Of a stretch of DNA of 64,000 nucleotides, positions 1 through 11,711 are shown piece after piece (the stretch's first letter is position 1; every line of letters begins with the position of its first letter). Position numbers and translations under genes: made by a program. Under the pieces are notes generated by a model that worked only from the letters and a program-made list of their open reading frames with translations, did not search any database and was not told the origin of the DNA. The stretch is from Strigamia acuminata (lineage: Eukaryota; Arthropoda; Chilopoda; Geophilomorpha; Linotaeniidae): positions 7,041,601 to 7,105,600 of the forward strand of contig OX442324.1 in assembly GCA_949358305.1 (NCBI GenBank), read 5' to 3'.

Positions 1-1550
1 AAATCATTACTTAACTTGACAGTGAAACTTACAATTTATTTCTTATAACCTATGCTATGTTAAGTTTTTTTTTAAATATAAGGTGCGACTCAAAAAATTA
101 GAAACACGTGAAATTTGTTCGTTTTGAAATGATCTCGTCATTTTATGGTTTTCTAACCTATTCCAATCGTTTTTTCACATCAAAATAAGCAAGAAACCTT
201 ATTTTTAACATGGAAACTTTTATTTTTCTCTCGTAATCAACTAAAATAAAAAAACACCCTGGTTCAAAAAATTATGAACAGTTGGTTAACAATGATTTAT
301 GACAATGTAGGCAATGATTTAGTACCATTTAATACCAAATAAAGTTACCCTGCCTTAGGATAACTATGTGCACCCTGTCTAACATGGAATTAATTAATGG
401 AATTAATTAGTTACAAGACTCAGAACACCACCTGCACAGAATCAAAAAATTTGCCCATTTGATTATAGCAAGAAAACAGAATATTCTAGGTGCATTAATG
501 TGCTGAGTCGTGTAAATTTTTAAGTCACATAAAAGTAGTACAAGATGAGCAGGAAACCTGTATTCTATTTGAAATTAAGCCTGCTGCTAGCCCAGCACAA
601 GTTACAAAGGCAAAATTCTGTCATTTGGCTCCAGTCAATGTGCAACTTTTTCATTCAAGTTGTGTTTTAGTACAAAAATTGAGTTCCAACCTAAAACCTA
701 TTCTGAAATTATGCATTAGGAACCCCCAATTAGTCTAAAAAGTGTTCTCAGAAATTCATTATTACAATAAAATTCCATATTTCCTGAATTTAAGGGCCGG
801 GGAGTTCAGAGTGATGTGGTGGCTTTAAAAATGGACAATTTCAAAATCTGCTTTGACAGTTTTCATCCAACATCACCTATTTATCACCATCTATACACGC
901 TAGTTCATTGTCTTAACTATTTTGCTTATTGTTGAAGTTTGTTTGAGTGCACTTATCATTTTGTCGCACCCCTATTTTCATTTTTTTGTAATAAATTTTT
1001 TGTTTGTTTCTCAATCGCTCCAATTGTTTCAGCAGTTTATTTTGTTATGATTTTGTATCTTTGTTTAAAATTTCAACAACCAACACGCGCGCATTGCTGA
1101 GAAATGAAGAAAAAATGGGGTGCACCTATCTTTTTGTCGCGCACTGTATCTGTTGGCAACCACTTGTGTTTTTTACAAGTGAATAAAGTTTTTTACCACA
1201 GCAGATGTATCTACTCTTCTCTCCAGCCTGGCAGCTTATTATAGATTGCACATCTATAGTGTAGGACAAAACTTTAACTTTGGTCTGTTCTTCAAATTTT
1301 TAAGAAAAATCAAAATCAGTTGAACTTTAATACGAAATTCCTTTCCCACCTTGATTAATAACTTCAATGCATCTTGTGTGCATTGAATCTTATTAGTTTT
1401 TTAAAACTTTCATCAGTGATGGATAAAGCTGCTATTCTTGCGGGCCTGAAACAACATAATTGCGACCGAAAAGCGGATCATAAAACCGCCTTTTTACAAA
1501 CGCATTGCGGCTCATCGCGTAAGCCGCAGCATCAGATTCAATTAAATATG
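1..1550. other. AT-rich stretch without recognisable gene
   Basis: I see no exon, RNA gene or bounded transposon here. Short open frames (for example 1004-1186) lack any family motif and carry no splice signals. Phrases such as 'gtgcgactcaaaa' near 85 and 'tgtcgcaccc' near 965 hint at eroded mariner-like termini, but no pair of ends could be matched. Confidence 0.6.
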
Positions 1551-2727
1551 CAGGGTGGTTCAGAAAGTCTGGTTCACAGTAAATAATTTCCAAACCGTTT
1601 TAGATGTTGATTTAGCAAAATGATTGTAAGGGTAGTAGTTTGGGGAAAATCCAATTATGACATCCAACTTGACCTCAGAGGTCATCTTCAAGGTCATCCA
1701 TATTGCAACTCGAGAACCGTAACAGATAGAGAGAAAAAGTGAATTAGAAAGTTGTAGAGCAGGATCCAATTAGTCTAGAACTGTTCTTAAAAAAATTATC
1801 TCTGACTGAAAAGTTTTGAGAAAAAAAAGTTTAAAATGTTAGTCTACTCAGCTTTGTAACCTAAAACTATCATGTTTGAATGTATTTCCAAAATAAATTA
1901 CGGAGCATTTCCTTTCTTTTGTGTTTCCTCTCTTCCACTTACAAGTATGACCCAATAAAGTGTCCTAATTGACGATTAGCTTGGTTGCCTCAATAGTTTT
2001 AGATTACTAAGCTGAGTCACAAAGCTGAGTAGACTAACATTTCAAACCTTTTTTTTCTCAAAACGTTTCAGTCAGAGATAATTTTTTTAAGAACAGTTCT
2101 AGACTAATTGGATCCTGCTCTACCACTTTCTAATTCACTTTTTTTCTCTATCTGTCACGGTTCGCGAGTTACAATATGGATGACCTTGAAGATGACCTCT
2201 GAGGTCAAGTTGGATGTCATAATTGGATTTCCCTCAAACTACTACCCTTAAGGTGGAAACACAAGAGAGCGGGTAAAATTCCAAAGCTTGCTAGTACAAG
2301 TTTAAAGAGAGAGTCATTTACAAGCTCACTTTACCCGCTTTTGGCTTACCAGCTTAACAGGCAAACACAAGCTACCTAAGAAGCTAGCTAGAAATTCTCG
2401 CCAAAATCTCCTCCAAGAATTTCCTCACGATTCTGATTGGCTGTTAAAGTCACATGACCAAAACACCAGCAAGCTTGAAGCTGGTAAATCAAACTCAGTT
2501 TGATCGGAGCGGGTGAGTACAAGCTCGCTTAAAATCAAAGCTTTGAATAAAAACGCAAGCTTGTGTTTGTTCAAGTGGGCGAGTTTTTAGCCGCTTTTCA
2601 AAGAAAAGCAAGCTTTTAAACTTTACCCGCTCCCTTGTGTTTCCACCTTGACAATCATTTTGCTAAATCAACATCTGAAACAGTTTGGAAATTATTTACG
2701 GTGAACCAGACTTTCTGCACCACCCTG
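1551..2727. mobile_element. Foldback (long inverted repeat) element
   Basis: The left arm (1551 to about 1856) reappears in inverse orientation at about 2011-2250 plus 2652-2727. The outer ends are CAGGGTGGTTCAGAAAGTCT on the left and its near-complement on the right. The arms share long blocks, such as the 'gaccttgaagatgacctc' block, with scattered mismatches, so the copy is old. The right arm is interrupted by a second element (2251-2648). No coding potential is seen. CAGGGTG-type ends are common among mariner-like non-autonomous elements; the family here is not established. Confidence 0.8.
2251..2648. mobile_element. MITE nested in the foldback element
   Basis: The ends are AGGTGGAAACACAAG and its inverse CTTGTGTTTCCACCT. 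Subterminal CGGGTAAA/TTTACCCGC and AAGCTTGC motifs are mirrored inside. The intact left arm of the host repeat reads continuously across the insertion point, so the empty site is visible in the same locus. The flanks are TTA and TGA, compatible with a 3-bp target duplication of PIF/Harbinger type after one mutation, but that class call is inference. Confidence 0.75.
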
Positions 2728-3062
2728 TGTATCAATCATTAGTGGTCGGTAGTGTTGGTTTATTAATGTTTCTGGTGCAGTTTTTTCCGCTCTTCTGTTT
2801 GGTGTTTCGTTTTTGACAATCCAAGCTTTCGTTCCCGAGATATTTGCGATTTTAAGAAATCTTTGTCCCAATTCGCCAGGTTTGATTGCACTAGTGATTC
2901 CTGAATTTCAGATTTTGTAGATTTCTTCAGCGGTATCAGTACAGATACTTAGTACTTTTCAAAAAACACTGCATCTCATGGTAATCGTACCAAACTACTT
3001 TACTGTACATAAAATCTCTTAAAATCTAGCTAAATCCCTTCAAATCTAGCTAAATTTCTTAA

Positions 3063-3535
3063 CCTTCCCATAGCCAAGAATCGTTACAACACGTTGCTAG
3101 CTATGGTCGGTCAAATCGGCCTTCTTTTAAAATGCTTCTGCGCATGTGCAGAATCTTATTTTTCCAGGTGCAATCGCATTTCTTCTGGTTTGGGCACATT
3201 AAAACATGTGCTGAGGCCAGGAAAAATGTGATTGCACCTGGAAAATTAAGATTGTGCACATGCGCAGAAGCGTTTCAATATACCGCCTAGTGCTAAAAAA
3301 TGGCAAAACAGTTTACGACTAATGGTGTTTTATGTTGTAAATATTATTACTATTATTAGTTTAACTTATTCATAATCAAAAAAATATTAGAACTTAGTTA
3401 TTATAAATTTAGAAAAAATATTTTTGGAGGAATTAAAACTGGTCCCCTAAATTAATTTTCAGGAAAAAAAGAGTTAGTTATTTTACTACTTTTGTTACGG
3501 AGTATTTTTCTGACCCCACCATGGCTGTAGGAAGG
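3063..3535. mobile_element. piggyBac-type MITE inserted in satellite
   Basis: This 473-bp insert interrupts the 20-bp satellite. It is flanked on both sides by TTAA (3059-3062 and 3536-3539). Its ends are CCTTCCCATAGCCA and, inverted, CCTTCCTACAGCCA, which match at 12 of 14 bases. TTAA duplication with CC-starting ends is characteristic of piggyBac-like elements. A further imperfect hairpin (about 3131-3276, arms of roughly 50 bp containing TGCGCA and CAGGTGCAAT) occupies its left half. No transposase is encoded. Confidence 0.75.
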
Positions 3536-4168
3536 TTAAAATCTAGCTAAATTTCTTAAAATCTAGCTAAATTTCTTAAAATCTAGCTAAATTTCTTAAA
3601 ATCTAGCTAAATTTCTTAAAATCTAGCTAAATTTCTTAAAATCTAGCTAAATTTCTTAAAATCTAGCTAAATTTCTTAAAATCTAGCTAAATTTCTTAAA
3701 ATCTAGCTAAATTTCTTAAAATCTAGCTAAATTTCTTAAAATCTAGCTAAATTTCTTAAAATCTAGCTAAATTTCTTAAAATCTAGCTAAATTTCTTAAA
3801 ATCTAGCTAAATTTCTTAAAATCTAGCTAAATTTCTTAAAATCTAGCTAAATTTCTTAAAATCTAGCTAAATTTCTTAAAATCTAGCTAAATTTCTTAAA
3901 ATCTAGCTAAATTTCTTAAAATCTAGCTAAATTTCTTAAAATCTAGCTAAATTTCTTAAAATCTAGCTAAATTTCTTAAAATCTAGCTAAATTTCTTAAA
4001 ATCTAGCTAAATTTCTTAAAATCTAGCTAAATTTCTTAAAATCTAGCTAAATTTCTTAAAATCTAGCTAAATTTCTTAAAATCTAGCTAAATTTCTTAAA
4101 ATCTAGCTAAATTTCTTAAAATCTAGCTAAATTTCTTAAAATCTAGCTAAATTTCTTAAAATCTAGCA
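3536..4168. repeat. Perfect 20-bp tandem satellite
   Basis: The monomer ATCTAGCTAAATTTCTTAAA repeats about 31 times with no variation visible from about 3540 to 4168. Two or three diverged monomers lie at 3017-3062, on the far side of the inserted MITE. The uniformity implies recent amplification or homogenisation. Each monomer holds a TTAA, the preferred target of the MITE at its left edge. No transcript or frame is implied. Confidence 0.97.
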
Positions 4169-4389
4169 AATTGCGGATTTTTCGCAACATAGCGGTACTA
4201 CGGTCCTATTGCGGAAATTGCGGACCTAAAAGTACCTCCAAGTTCAAAAATTTTGGTGTCAAAATGATTCATTTTCCCTATCCACAAACATGGAAACCTT
4301 TTGGACAACATTTATTTTCCGTAAAAATAGCAGCTTTAGTGATGGACCTCCATGCTTTGTCAATGGATACTTGCATTATCCACTGAAAA

Positions 4390-5060
4390 ATACACTTTAC
4401 TTCACCTCAAATTCTTGTTCAGGACCGCTTGATACATATCTGCATTTGGTCTTCATTCAAAAAAAAAATTACACTTTACTTCTTGTATCCAATTGCACCC
4501 CAAACCATAACAGATGCTTCTCCAGTTTCTACTCATGCACATCACATTGTTTTTGCGTAAATCATGCCAGTAATATTCCAAGCCATCAGGGCCATTCAGG
4601 TTGAATTTCTTTACATTACTGAACACAACCTTTTGCCACTCATTGGTCCAGGAAACATGTTTTCCTGCCCACTCCAATCTTGCTTGATATGATGAGGCTT
4701 CAAAGCTGGTTTAGCCTTTAATTTTGTGTATTCCAGATGAGAAGCTTGTAGCAAAACATATTGTATAGTATGTACACTACAATCGTGTTGGCATTTCTGT
4801 TTAGTTGTTGCATTTATTGCTTGCTATGCTTCTCTGATTAATTGATGCCTTGCATCCCCACTTGTAGCCTTGGGCCTTCCTACTGGGATTTTAGACCGTA
4901 CTGGGCACCTAACTTTAGATAATTCCTTACTACCGTCTCAGATCTTCTAATTCTCTTTGTAATTTCAACATTAGAGACACCTAATTCTTTAAATGCATCA
5001 ATTTTTCCTCTTTAATGCAAAGTTAGCCTTTTTGCAGAACCCATCTTGGAAAATAAAATG
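4390..5060 (-). pseudogene. Tc3-like transposase remnant (copy A)
   Basis: Read on the minus strand, the region gives a helix-turn-helix portion near 5035-4870 (reading IDAFKELGVSNVEI) and a catalytic-region block near 4650-4560 resembling FSDEKKFNLDGPDG..YYWHDLRK, typical of Tc3-type DDE transposases. The frames are broken and the expected FSDE reads FSNV, so the first catalytic Asp is lost. A second copy of the same family lies on the plus strand at about 14070-14740. A dead Tc1/mariner-superfamily relic. Confidence 0.8.
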
Positions 5061-6287
5061 ATATGCAAATGAGGTTGCACTTTGGGTCTGGAAAATAAAA
5101 TTTTGAATGAAATTTTCAGACAATTATTATTATTTTCAGGAGTAGATTTCAAAGATTAAAATTGAATTTTTTTGATTTTTTTTATATTTACGAGAAAGAG
5201 ATCACTCTTAAAACTTATTGTAACATTATTTTAGCATGATTAAAATGCAAATCTATTGTTAGTTTGGTTATATTTTGAAAATTGTTAACTTTTTAATCAT
5301 TTATCCAACTCGGCCAAAGATTTGTCCTGCACTGTAAATTAACAAAACTGCTTGTGGACAAGGAAAAAAGTGCCAATTTGTTCTCAAAATCCAAGATGGC
5401 AGCATCCTTGGTTTAACCTAAGGTTTGCCAGTATTGGAAAAGGTTAAAAAGTGTTTTGGACAGCCAAGTAGGTTGGAATTAAGTGTTCTCAACTTCATTT
5501 TTGGACATTTTGTAGCGATTTCTTCCGTTTTTGCTACAAATCCACGGCACCATGCAGGCAGCATGGCTACATGGTGTTGACCTTGTAGAGGCAATAAAAC
5601 AAGGATTTGGGACCGATTCAAGACGAAATTTGGACCAAAAAATAACTAGAGAGGAGAAGAACATTTTCAGGAGACACATGAAAAAAACCGTTGAACACTA
5701 TTTCAAGGCTATTATTTCCTGAATTTATCATAAATTGGGCAAATTTTCAATTTGTATTATAGTTCGTACGGTTTTGGATTAAGTTCACTCGCCATTTTTG
5801 TAGGTTGTACATAGTGGACAATCCACATTATAAACAACAAGGTCTACTAAATAATAACAGTGCTTTATTACTAGCTAATTGATTAACGTTGATCGTAGTG
5901 GCCACACCACAGTGCAATCAACCACATCTACAAGTAGAAAATAATTGTCGTGGACTATCCACAGCATTATTACTACAATTATTCTCAAGTTAAATATATT
6001 TGGAATGGCCCGAGTATTCACTCGTTATAGAGAGCATTTTTGTTTAACAAAGTCAAAAATGAGTAAAAAATGGATGATGAATGAATCGGACGTCATATTA
6101 CTCTTTTGAATCGTGTTGGTGATTGGTTGATTTTTCCCCAGAATCACCATGTACTTTGCCAGTGTATAGGTGTTTATAACATCTAAAGTGTATAATATTT
6201 ATTTGTATTTCGATCTTATTTATTGCATTCTATTGAGTTTCACACATTTGATAGATTCATTTAAGTCATACTGCGCATTAGCACTTA
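5061..6287. other. No gene seen
   Basis: About 5061-5215 is probably the 5' end of the neighbouring Tc3 relic, since part of it recurs in inverse orientation near 13660-13990. The rest is AT-rich unique-looking sequence. Short open frames overlap on both strands at 5418-5722 with no recognisable motif. I assign no function. Confidence 0.55.
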
Positions 6288-6444
6288 CCGTAAAACCTCG
6301 TGTATAAGCCGACCAACTTTTTGCAAAATTCTGGCCGCTAATTGGGGGGGGGGGGGTAGGCTTATACGCGCGTGTTTATCTACCAATTATTACCAAAATG
6401 GTGCCCTAGAATGGGGGGGTCGGCTTATACACGAGGTTATACGG
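6288..6444. mobile_element. 157-bp mariner-type MITE
   Basis: It has terminal inverted repeats: CCGTAAAACCTCGTGTATAA on the left and the inverse of TTATACACGAGGTTATACGG on the right. TA dinucleotides flank both ends, as for Tc1/mariner target duplications. A 14-base run of G lies at about 6344-6357. The element is a near-complete hairpin and has no coding capacity. Confidence 0.8.
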
Positions 6445-6887
6445 TAATTGTTTATTATAGAATCGTGTTTGTAAACACTGTGGCTGTTATTTAACGCAGG
6501 GCACCATGCGGTGTATTGTTCCTTAGTTGTTTAATTCAGTCACTAGAGGATTACTATCTGACTTCTTAATTATCTTCCAACATGGCGGCATACATGCCTT
6601 TTCTTCATCCACCATTAGTGGATCATTATGTAAGTTAATTTCGCTTTTATTAAATGTGACGGAGTATTTCGTTATTAGTTGCTTGCTTTAACGTGTTCTA
6701 TAAACGTTAAAATTTGATCAAAACTTAACTGTGGAGGAACCATGCTAAACAAACCCCGATTGACTGTTGGGAGAGATTGTGTGGGGAGAATATGAATTAA
6801 GTAACAGAAATGGGGTCATATTCTTACTGTAAGAACAATTGGCATGCACCTGTCTATGGCCTCAGATCGATAAGGTATGGAATCGAC

Positions 6888-7248
6888 TAATACCAACACC
6901 AAGCTTTTGGAATTCACCCAAAGCTGCGGATCTAGATCCAATATTGGTGTGAACACTGAACTCCGTTCACGGATCTAGATCCGTGCGCCCAACAACTCCG
7001 TTCGTCAATCGAGTTCCTACAACTCGATTCACGTTTCAATTCAAATTGTAACTATGTCAGCAGTCCGTAGCATTCCATTGTTGCACATAAAATGGTATCA
7101 AAACACAAGGTTGGTTTGTTTGTTTGTTGGTTTGTTTGAATCACGTTTTGATGTGAACACAACTCCATCCAAGTGAATATGGAGAACTCTGTTCAGCTGG
7201 ATCTGATCGGGTGGATCATTCAATCCGTTGGTGTGAACATGGTATTAG
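6888..7248. mobile_element. Non-autonomous element, family M1 copy 1
   Basis: Blocks such as GGATCTAGATCC, AACTCGATT, GATCGGGTGGATC and the right end CCGTTGGTGTGAACATGGTA recur, inverted and diverged, at 18571-19073. The left end is shorter than in the second copy, suggesting a small deletion. No frame of note. The two copies define a family that is otherwise unassigned. Confidence 0.7.
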
Positions 7249-7642
7249 AGGTTTGTATGTATTCTTGCATCAAATTCAAAGGGTACCCGTTCTAATGGCG
7301 AATCGTCTAAGAGCGAATTTATGACGAATTTATGACGAATTTATGACGCCCTGGATAGAATGGTAATATTATATGGAATTACTGTATGAGGCTTGGCTGC
7401 ATTTTCTGCCACCTAAAACCTGACATTTTTTTCTTTTTTCTATGAAGTATTCCATAGATTGTTCATTATGAGTTTGAAAAATGGATTCCTAGAAAACTTT
7501 TGGAACTTGAGATTGACCCCATCGAGAATTTGAGGCCGTCCTCGGAGTGTGCTTCCAAGCCCCCGACTGCGTTTGCCTCTGGGTCCCCTCAGACTGATCA
7601 ATTAAACGTCTATGACTGATTATCATTGACGAATTTTAAAAT
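7249..7642. other. No gene seen
   Basis: A short triplication of ATGACGAATTT lies near 7320-7347. Otherwise I see no gene, hairpin or bounded element in this stretch. Confidence 0.5.
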
Positions 7643-8965
7643 GAGAATTTACCACTACCGTCTTCCCCCGAATATAACACCATGGTGTTGTATTCGAGTT
7701 TTGTTCAAAATCGCAAGTTTTTAAACATTGAGCAAAAATTCGAATATAACACCACTTCAGCTATAACACCATGGTGTTATATTCGAATTGTAAGAAGAAT
7801 ATGGTGTTGTATTCGTAAACAATAAGGAATTCGAATATAACACCATGGTGTTGTATTCGAATTTTTAGAAAAAATGAAAGACCTACAGTGTACGCTTCCA
7901 AAACGCAACCGAAACGTGCACTGGATTTTACATATTTAACATACACATTTTTATTGTTGTTTTTATTACTTTAAATAAAACAAAAAAAATAAGAACATAC
8001 GAAATTGTTTGTTTTTTTAACCAGTCAGAAATGCATAGTAACAATTTTCTTTTTTTTGCAAAGTTACATGTCATTTGACGAATACAACACCATGGTGTTG
8101 TATTCGAATACAACTTGCTTTGTCTAAAAATAGCCGCGAATGAGATTAGGGCTAACATAACAATGATCGGTCTCCCGACCAATCCCGAGGCGCGTAACAA
8201 ACCGCTTTTGACGTCTGATTGGTGCTTACCGGGAAGAAATTCCTTGCGCCATGCACTCTTTCCACTCTTCCCGGTCAATGTTTCTGGTGCTGGCGCCCCC
8301 GGTGGGGCCTTTACGAACCAAGCATCAAACGTCAAATGCGATTTGTTACGCGCATCGGGATTGGTCGGCAAAACAATTGCCTTTTCATGTGCGATTTTTT
8401 CGTCAATCGCGCGCGATTTTTACAAATCGCGAAAGAAAAATCGCGCGCCTCGTCATTTTCAGCTAGGCTGAAAAATGAATCGCGCGCGATTTGTAAAGCG
8501 AGAACCAGAATCGCGCGCGACTACCGATGCTAGTTCTCGACCATAAATCCCGCGCGATATCGCGTTGATGTTTCTTTTAACTTTTTTTTAACAATCTGTT
8601 TCCTAGACATTCGAGCAGCCATTTTGAAAATGTGTCAGTGACGTCATTAGCGACCTCTCACATGAAAATGGCAAAGCGAAGCTCTGTTGCAAAGTGAAGC
8701 GAGAAAATCGCGCATGGTACATTCACGCGCGATTTTTAGAGTGGCGCGATAAAAAATAATCACAGATGAAAAGACACCTTTAGGCCTAATCTCATTCGCG
8801 GCTATCATGGCGGCTGCTTCGTTACGATGGGGCGAGGCCAGTTTGGATACGATTGACGATCTACGTTAGTTTCTATCGGTAAATTCTCGTATCAAATACA
8901 CCTCGTGCTTGAGTAATTGTCGGAATTAGGTCAGCACTCATCTTATCAGGCCCACTAATTTTCCT
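7643..8965. repeat. Dispersed repeat R1, copy 1, with CCATGG palindromes
   Basis: GAGAATTTACC at 7643-7653 is mirrored by GGTAAATTCTC at 8878-8888. The left third holds five copies of a palindromic unit AACACCATGGTGTT embedded in CGAATA...TATTCG (around 7675, 7765, 7798, 7840 and 8085). The centre (about 8105-8350) is homologous, inverted, to 22240-22480. The part at 8400-8760 is packed with CGCGCGAT motifs, unusually CpG-rich for this sequence. Homology with copy 2 continues past the inner repeats to about 8965. The open frames on both strands at 7928-8533 follow the repeat and show no family motif. Confidence 0.7.
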
Positions 8966-9424
8966 GAGAATCCCACTAAAAATAAATTCAATTTCCCACT
9001 TCCTGAATTTCCCACTAAATTAATGTTTTTGTCCCACTAATTTAACTAAACCCAAATTCCTTAATTTTCCCACTAAAATTAAATTTTAAAAAAGAAACTG
9101 ATTTTACCACTATTTGTACTAATTCTTGAAGAAAGTTTTGCAAACAATTTGCGCACGTTTTGCATACGTTTTGAAACGTTTGTCATTCGTTTCGTTAACG
9201 TTTGACATACGTTCAGTATGTGGCTTACATATACTGTATATACACGGGTAATCTCTCGTGAAAGAGGTAACTTGAAGTCATACTTCATTGTCCCAAAAAT
9301 TAATTTTGGGTTAGTTAAATTAGTGGGTCAAAAAAATTAATTTAGTGGGAAATTCAGGAAGTGGGAAATTTAATATTTTTTTTAGTGGGATTCACAGGAA
9401 AATTAGTGGGGTTTTAATTATCCC

Positions 9425-9560
9425 CATAATGAAAATCATGTTCATTATTCCAATGTTTTTGAACAAAATTTTCATTATTCCAAACTTTTTGAATATGACT
9501 TTTATTATTCCAAACCTTTTGAACATGATTTTCATTATTCCAAACTTTTTAGACATTTGT
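9425..9560. repeat. Degenerate 30-36-bp tandem repeat
   Basis: Four or five units of the type CATTATTCCAAACTTTTTGAA are arranged head to tail. A further fragment occurs near 11010-11030, on the other side of the large insertion, consistent with the insertion having split the locus. The open frames on both strands here are repeat artefacts. Confidence 0.75.
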
Positions 9561-9574
9561 GTTGTATTCACATG

Positions 9575-10848
9575 GGGATTCATAACTGGCGCGAAATGAA
9601 TTGGCGCGGAATTATTTTTTTTTCACAGAACCCGGTTTCAGTAAATTGAACTGGCGCGAATTGAATAAGCGCGGAATTTTGAATTCAATTGTTGAATTAG
9701 CGCGGAATGCCAACATTGTCAACTGAATAAGCGCGGAATTTGTTAAAATTTGGAACTGAATTAGCGCGGAATTTGGACAAAGTTTGGAACTGAATTAGCG
9801 CGGAATTTGGACAAAAGTTGGAACTGAATAAGCGCGGAATACGAAAAGCAATACAAGTTTTTAATTTGTTGTTTTCCAATCGAATTTACTTATTTTCGTG
9901 GTTTTTAGGCTTTTAAAGTCAATTTTGGACGTTTTTTCAACCAAAATTCTCACACTTGAAAAATGTTCGTTTAACGACACAATTCGTCCAATTAGTGACC
10001 TTCGTTAAGTTGGCCCCCCCTATGTCCAATCCAAAAAATTTATTGGACTAGATAGCCCTTTCAATGGACATAATTGGACTTCGTTTGTTACATTAAACAA
10101 ATATAACAAACGAAAAACCGAAATTGTAATTGCTGACAAAAATTGCAGTTTTGAATAAGAGCCGCAGCTCTTAATTGATAAAATACGGTAGTCATTTTTT
10201 CTTTAAAAAATCGGTGATTTATGTCATGTTCACCATTTTATTTCAAATTTCTAATTTTAAAATGCATGTCTTCGTAATTAAACTTGGGTATTTTTTTGAA
10301 AAACCGATTAACTTTCATGTTCACCATTTTCATTTTGAATTTCGATTGACCACTAATTGTAAACAAACTAGAGCTTTATCTGGCGGAAGCCGTGACCAAA
10401 ATAGAATTTAATTTTGAAATTTAAAAAAAAGACTAATTTTCAAAATTGACCTTTAGGAATATTTAACACATGAATCCTATGTGTAATCTGCCGCTGAAAA
10501 CGTTGGCGTCCTTATATTTCTCATTAAATTTAGTTAAAAAGAAGAAATCAGCAAATTACGACGAAAATTGAACAAACGCTCATTGCAGTAAAGCCCCCTC
10601 CCGTCTCCTAGCGGAATTCTCTACAGCACACCATTCCGCGCTCAGGCAATTCAAGAACTGAATAATCGCGGAATGGTGTTCTGTAAATAATTCCGCGCTT
10701 AGTCAGTTCTGGAATTGCCTGAGCGCGGAATTCTCATTACCACAACTGAACAGGCGCGGAATGATCAGCCGAGAACTGAATAAGCGCGAATAAATAAGCG
10801 CGGAATTTCTTTCCGCGCTCATTCATTCCGCGCCAGTTATTGTAACCC
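9575..10848. mobile_element. 1.27-kb TIR element with GCGCGGAAT arrays and 10-bp TSD
   Basis: The element is bounded by GGGATTCATAACTGGCGCG on the left and, inverted, GGGTTACAATAACTGGCGCG on the right. It is flanked by identical 10-bp direct repeats TATTCACATG (9565-9574 and 10849-10858). Both flanking interiors carry arrays of the nonamer GCGCGGAAT spaced by 'gaactgaataa'-like linkers, roughly eight copies on the left (9590-9840) and a similar number on the right in both orientations (10640-10840). The AT-rich centre has no convincing transposase. Long target duplications are typical of Mutator-like elements; that assignment is inference. Confidence 0.85.
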
Positions 10849-10858
10849 TATTCACATG

Positions 10859-11329
10859 CAGATTACTAGAAAACTATTCACCCTACAGGGGCATATTTTT
10901 GCTCAATCTAGCGCTAAGTTATGTCTCTTTTGAGAATATTTTTATTTATATTAGTGAGAGCTATCCTGCACTGCCAAAACGCCTTTAAACAATGATGTGC
11001 TCTGAAAAAATTGGATTATTCCAAACTTTTTGAACTGACTATAATATAAAAGCTATGAATATGAAGCTATGAAAATCATATTAAGCTTATTATCATTCTA
11101 TAAACCTTTACATTGGTTAAAAAACAAAGTTGACCCCAACAGAGTTTATTTTTTGTTAAAAAAATAAATGTTTTTATTTCCGTTTTTTTTTTAGAATTTT
11201 GCTTTTTTGCCATTTGAAAAAAAAAAAAAAAAAAAATAGAAACTGAAAATTTATTTTAATTTTTTTGGAAACTAATAATATCGATTTTGGGCAAAAAACA
11301 TAATTATGGGGTTTTATTATTAAATGCAA
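10859..11329. other. No gene seen
   Basis: AT-rich sequence with a poly-A run near 11219-11236 and the detached Tail of the CATTATTCC repeat near 11020. No supported feature. Confidence 0.5.
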
Positions 11330-11525
11330 TTTTTAAATGTCAACAATTTTTCAATTTCGACAATTTTTCAATTTTTCAATTTCAACAATTTTACAATTTT
11401 TCAATTTCAACAATTTTTCAATTTTTCAATTTTTCAATTTCAACAATTTTGCAATTTTTCAATTTCAATAATTTTGTAATTTTTCAATTTCAACAATTTT
11501 GCAATTTCTATAATTTTGCGATTTT
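11330..11525. repeat. Low-complexity CAATTTTTCAATTTC repeat
   Basis: Short units of CAATTTTTCAATTTCAA repeat irregularly. A 127-codon open frame across it (QFQQFYNF-type) is a by-product of the repeat and is not called as a gene. Confidence 0.85.
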
Positions 11526-11711
11526 AGTTTTGTCACGTGATACAGTTCCACCAATCATGTACATAATTGCAATAGCAAAAAAAGAGAGAAAAACAAATCA
11601 CAAAATCAAGCAACTTTTGTGGTTTTGTCAAAATTGTGGCAGCCAAGCTCGATCTGTGATTCACAATTAATTCGGAAAACGATTACATGATTTTTAAATT
11701 TTGCAAATATA

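Noticed and set aside
3536-4168. CRISPR-like array
   Set aside because: Monomers are contiguous without spacers and the context is eukaryotic; it is a satellite.
7928-8533. Overlapping 100-147-codon frames on both strands
   Set aside because: They lie in dispersed repeat R1, overlap each other on opposite strands and show no domain.
11287-11670. 127-codon Phe/Gln-rich frame
   Set aside because: Product of a CAATTTTTCAATTTC low-complexity tract.
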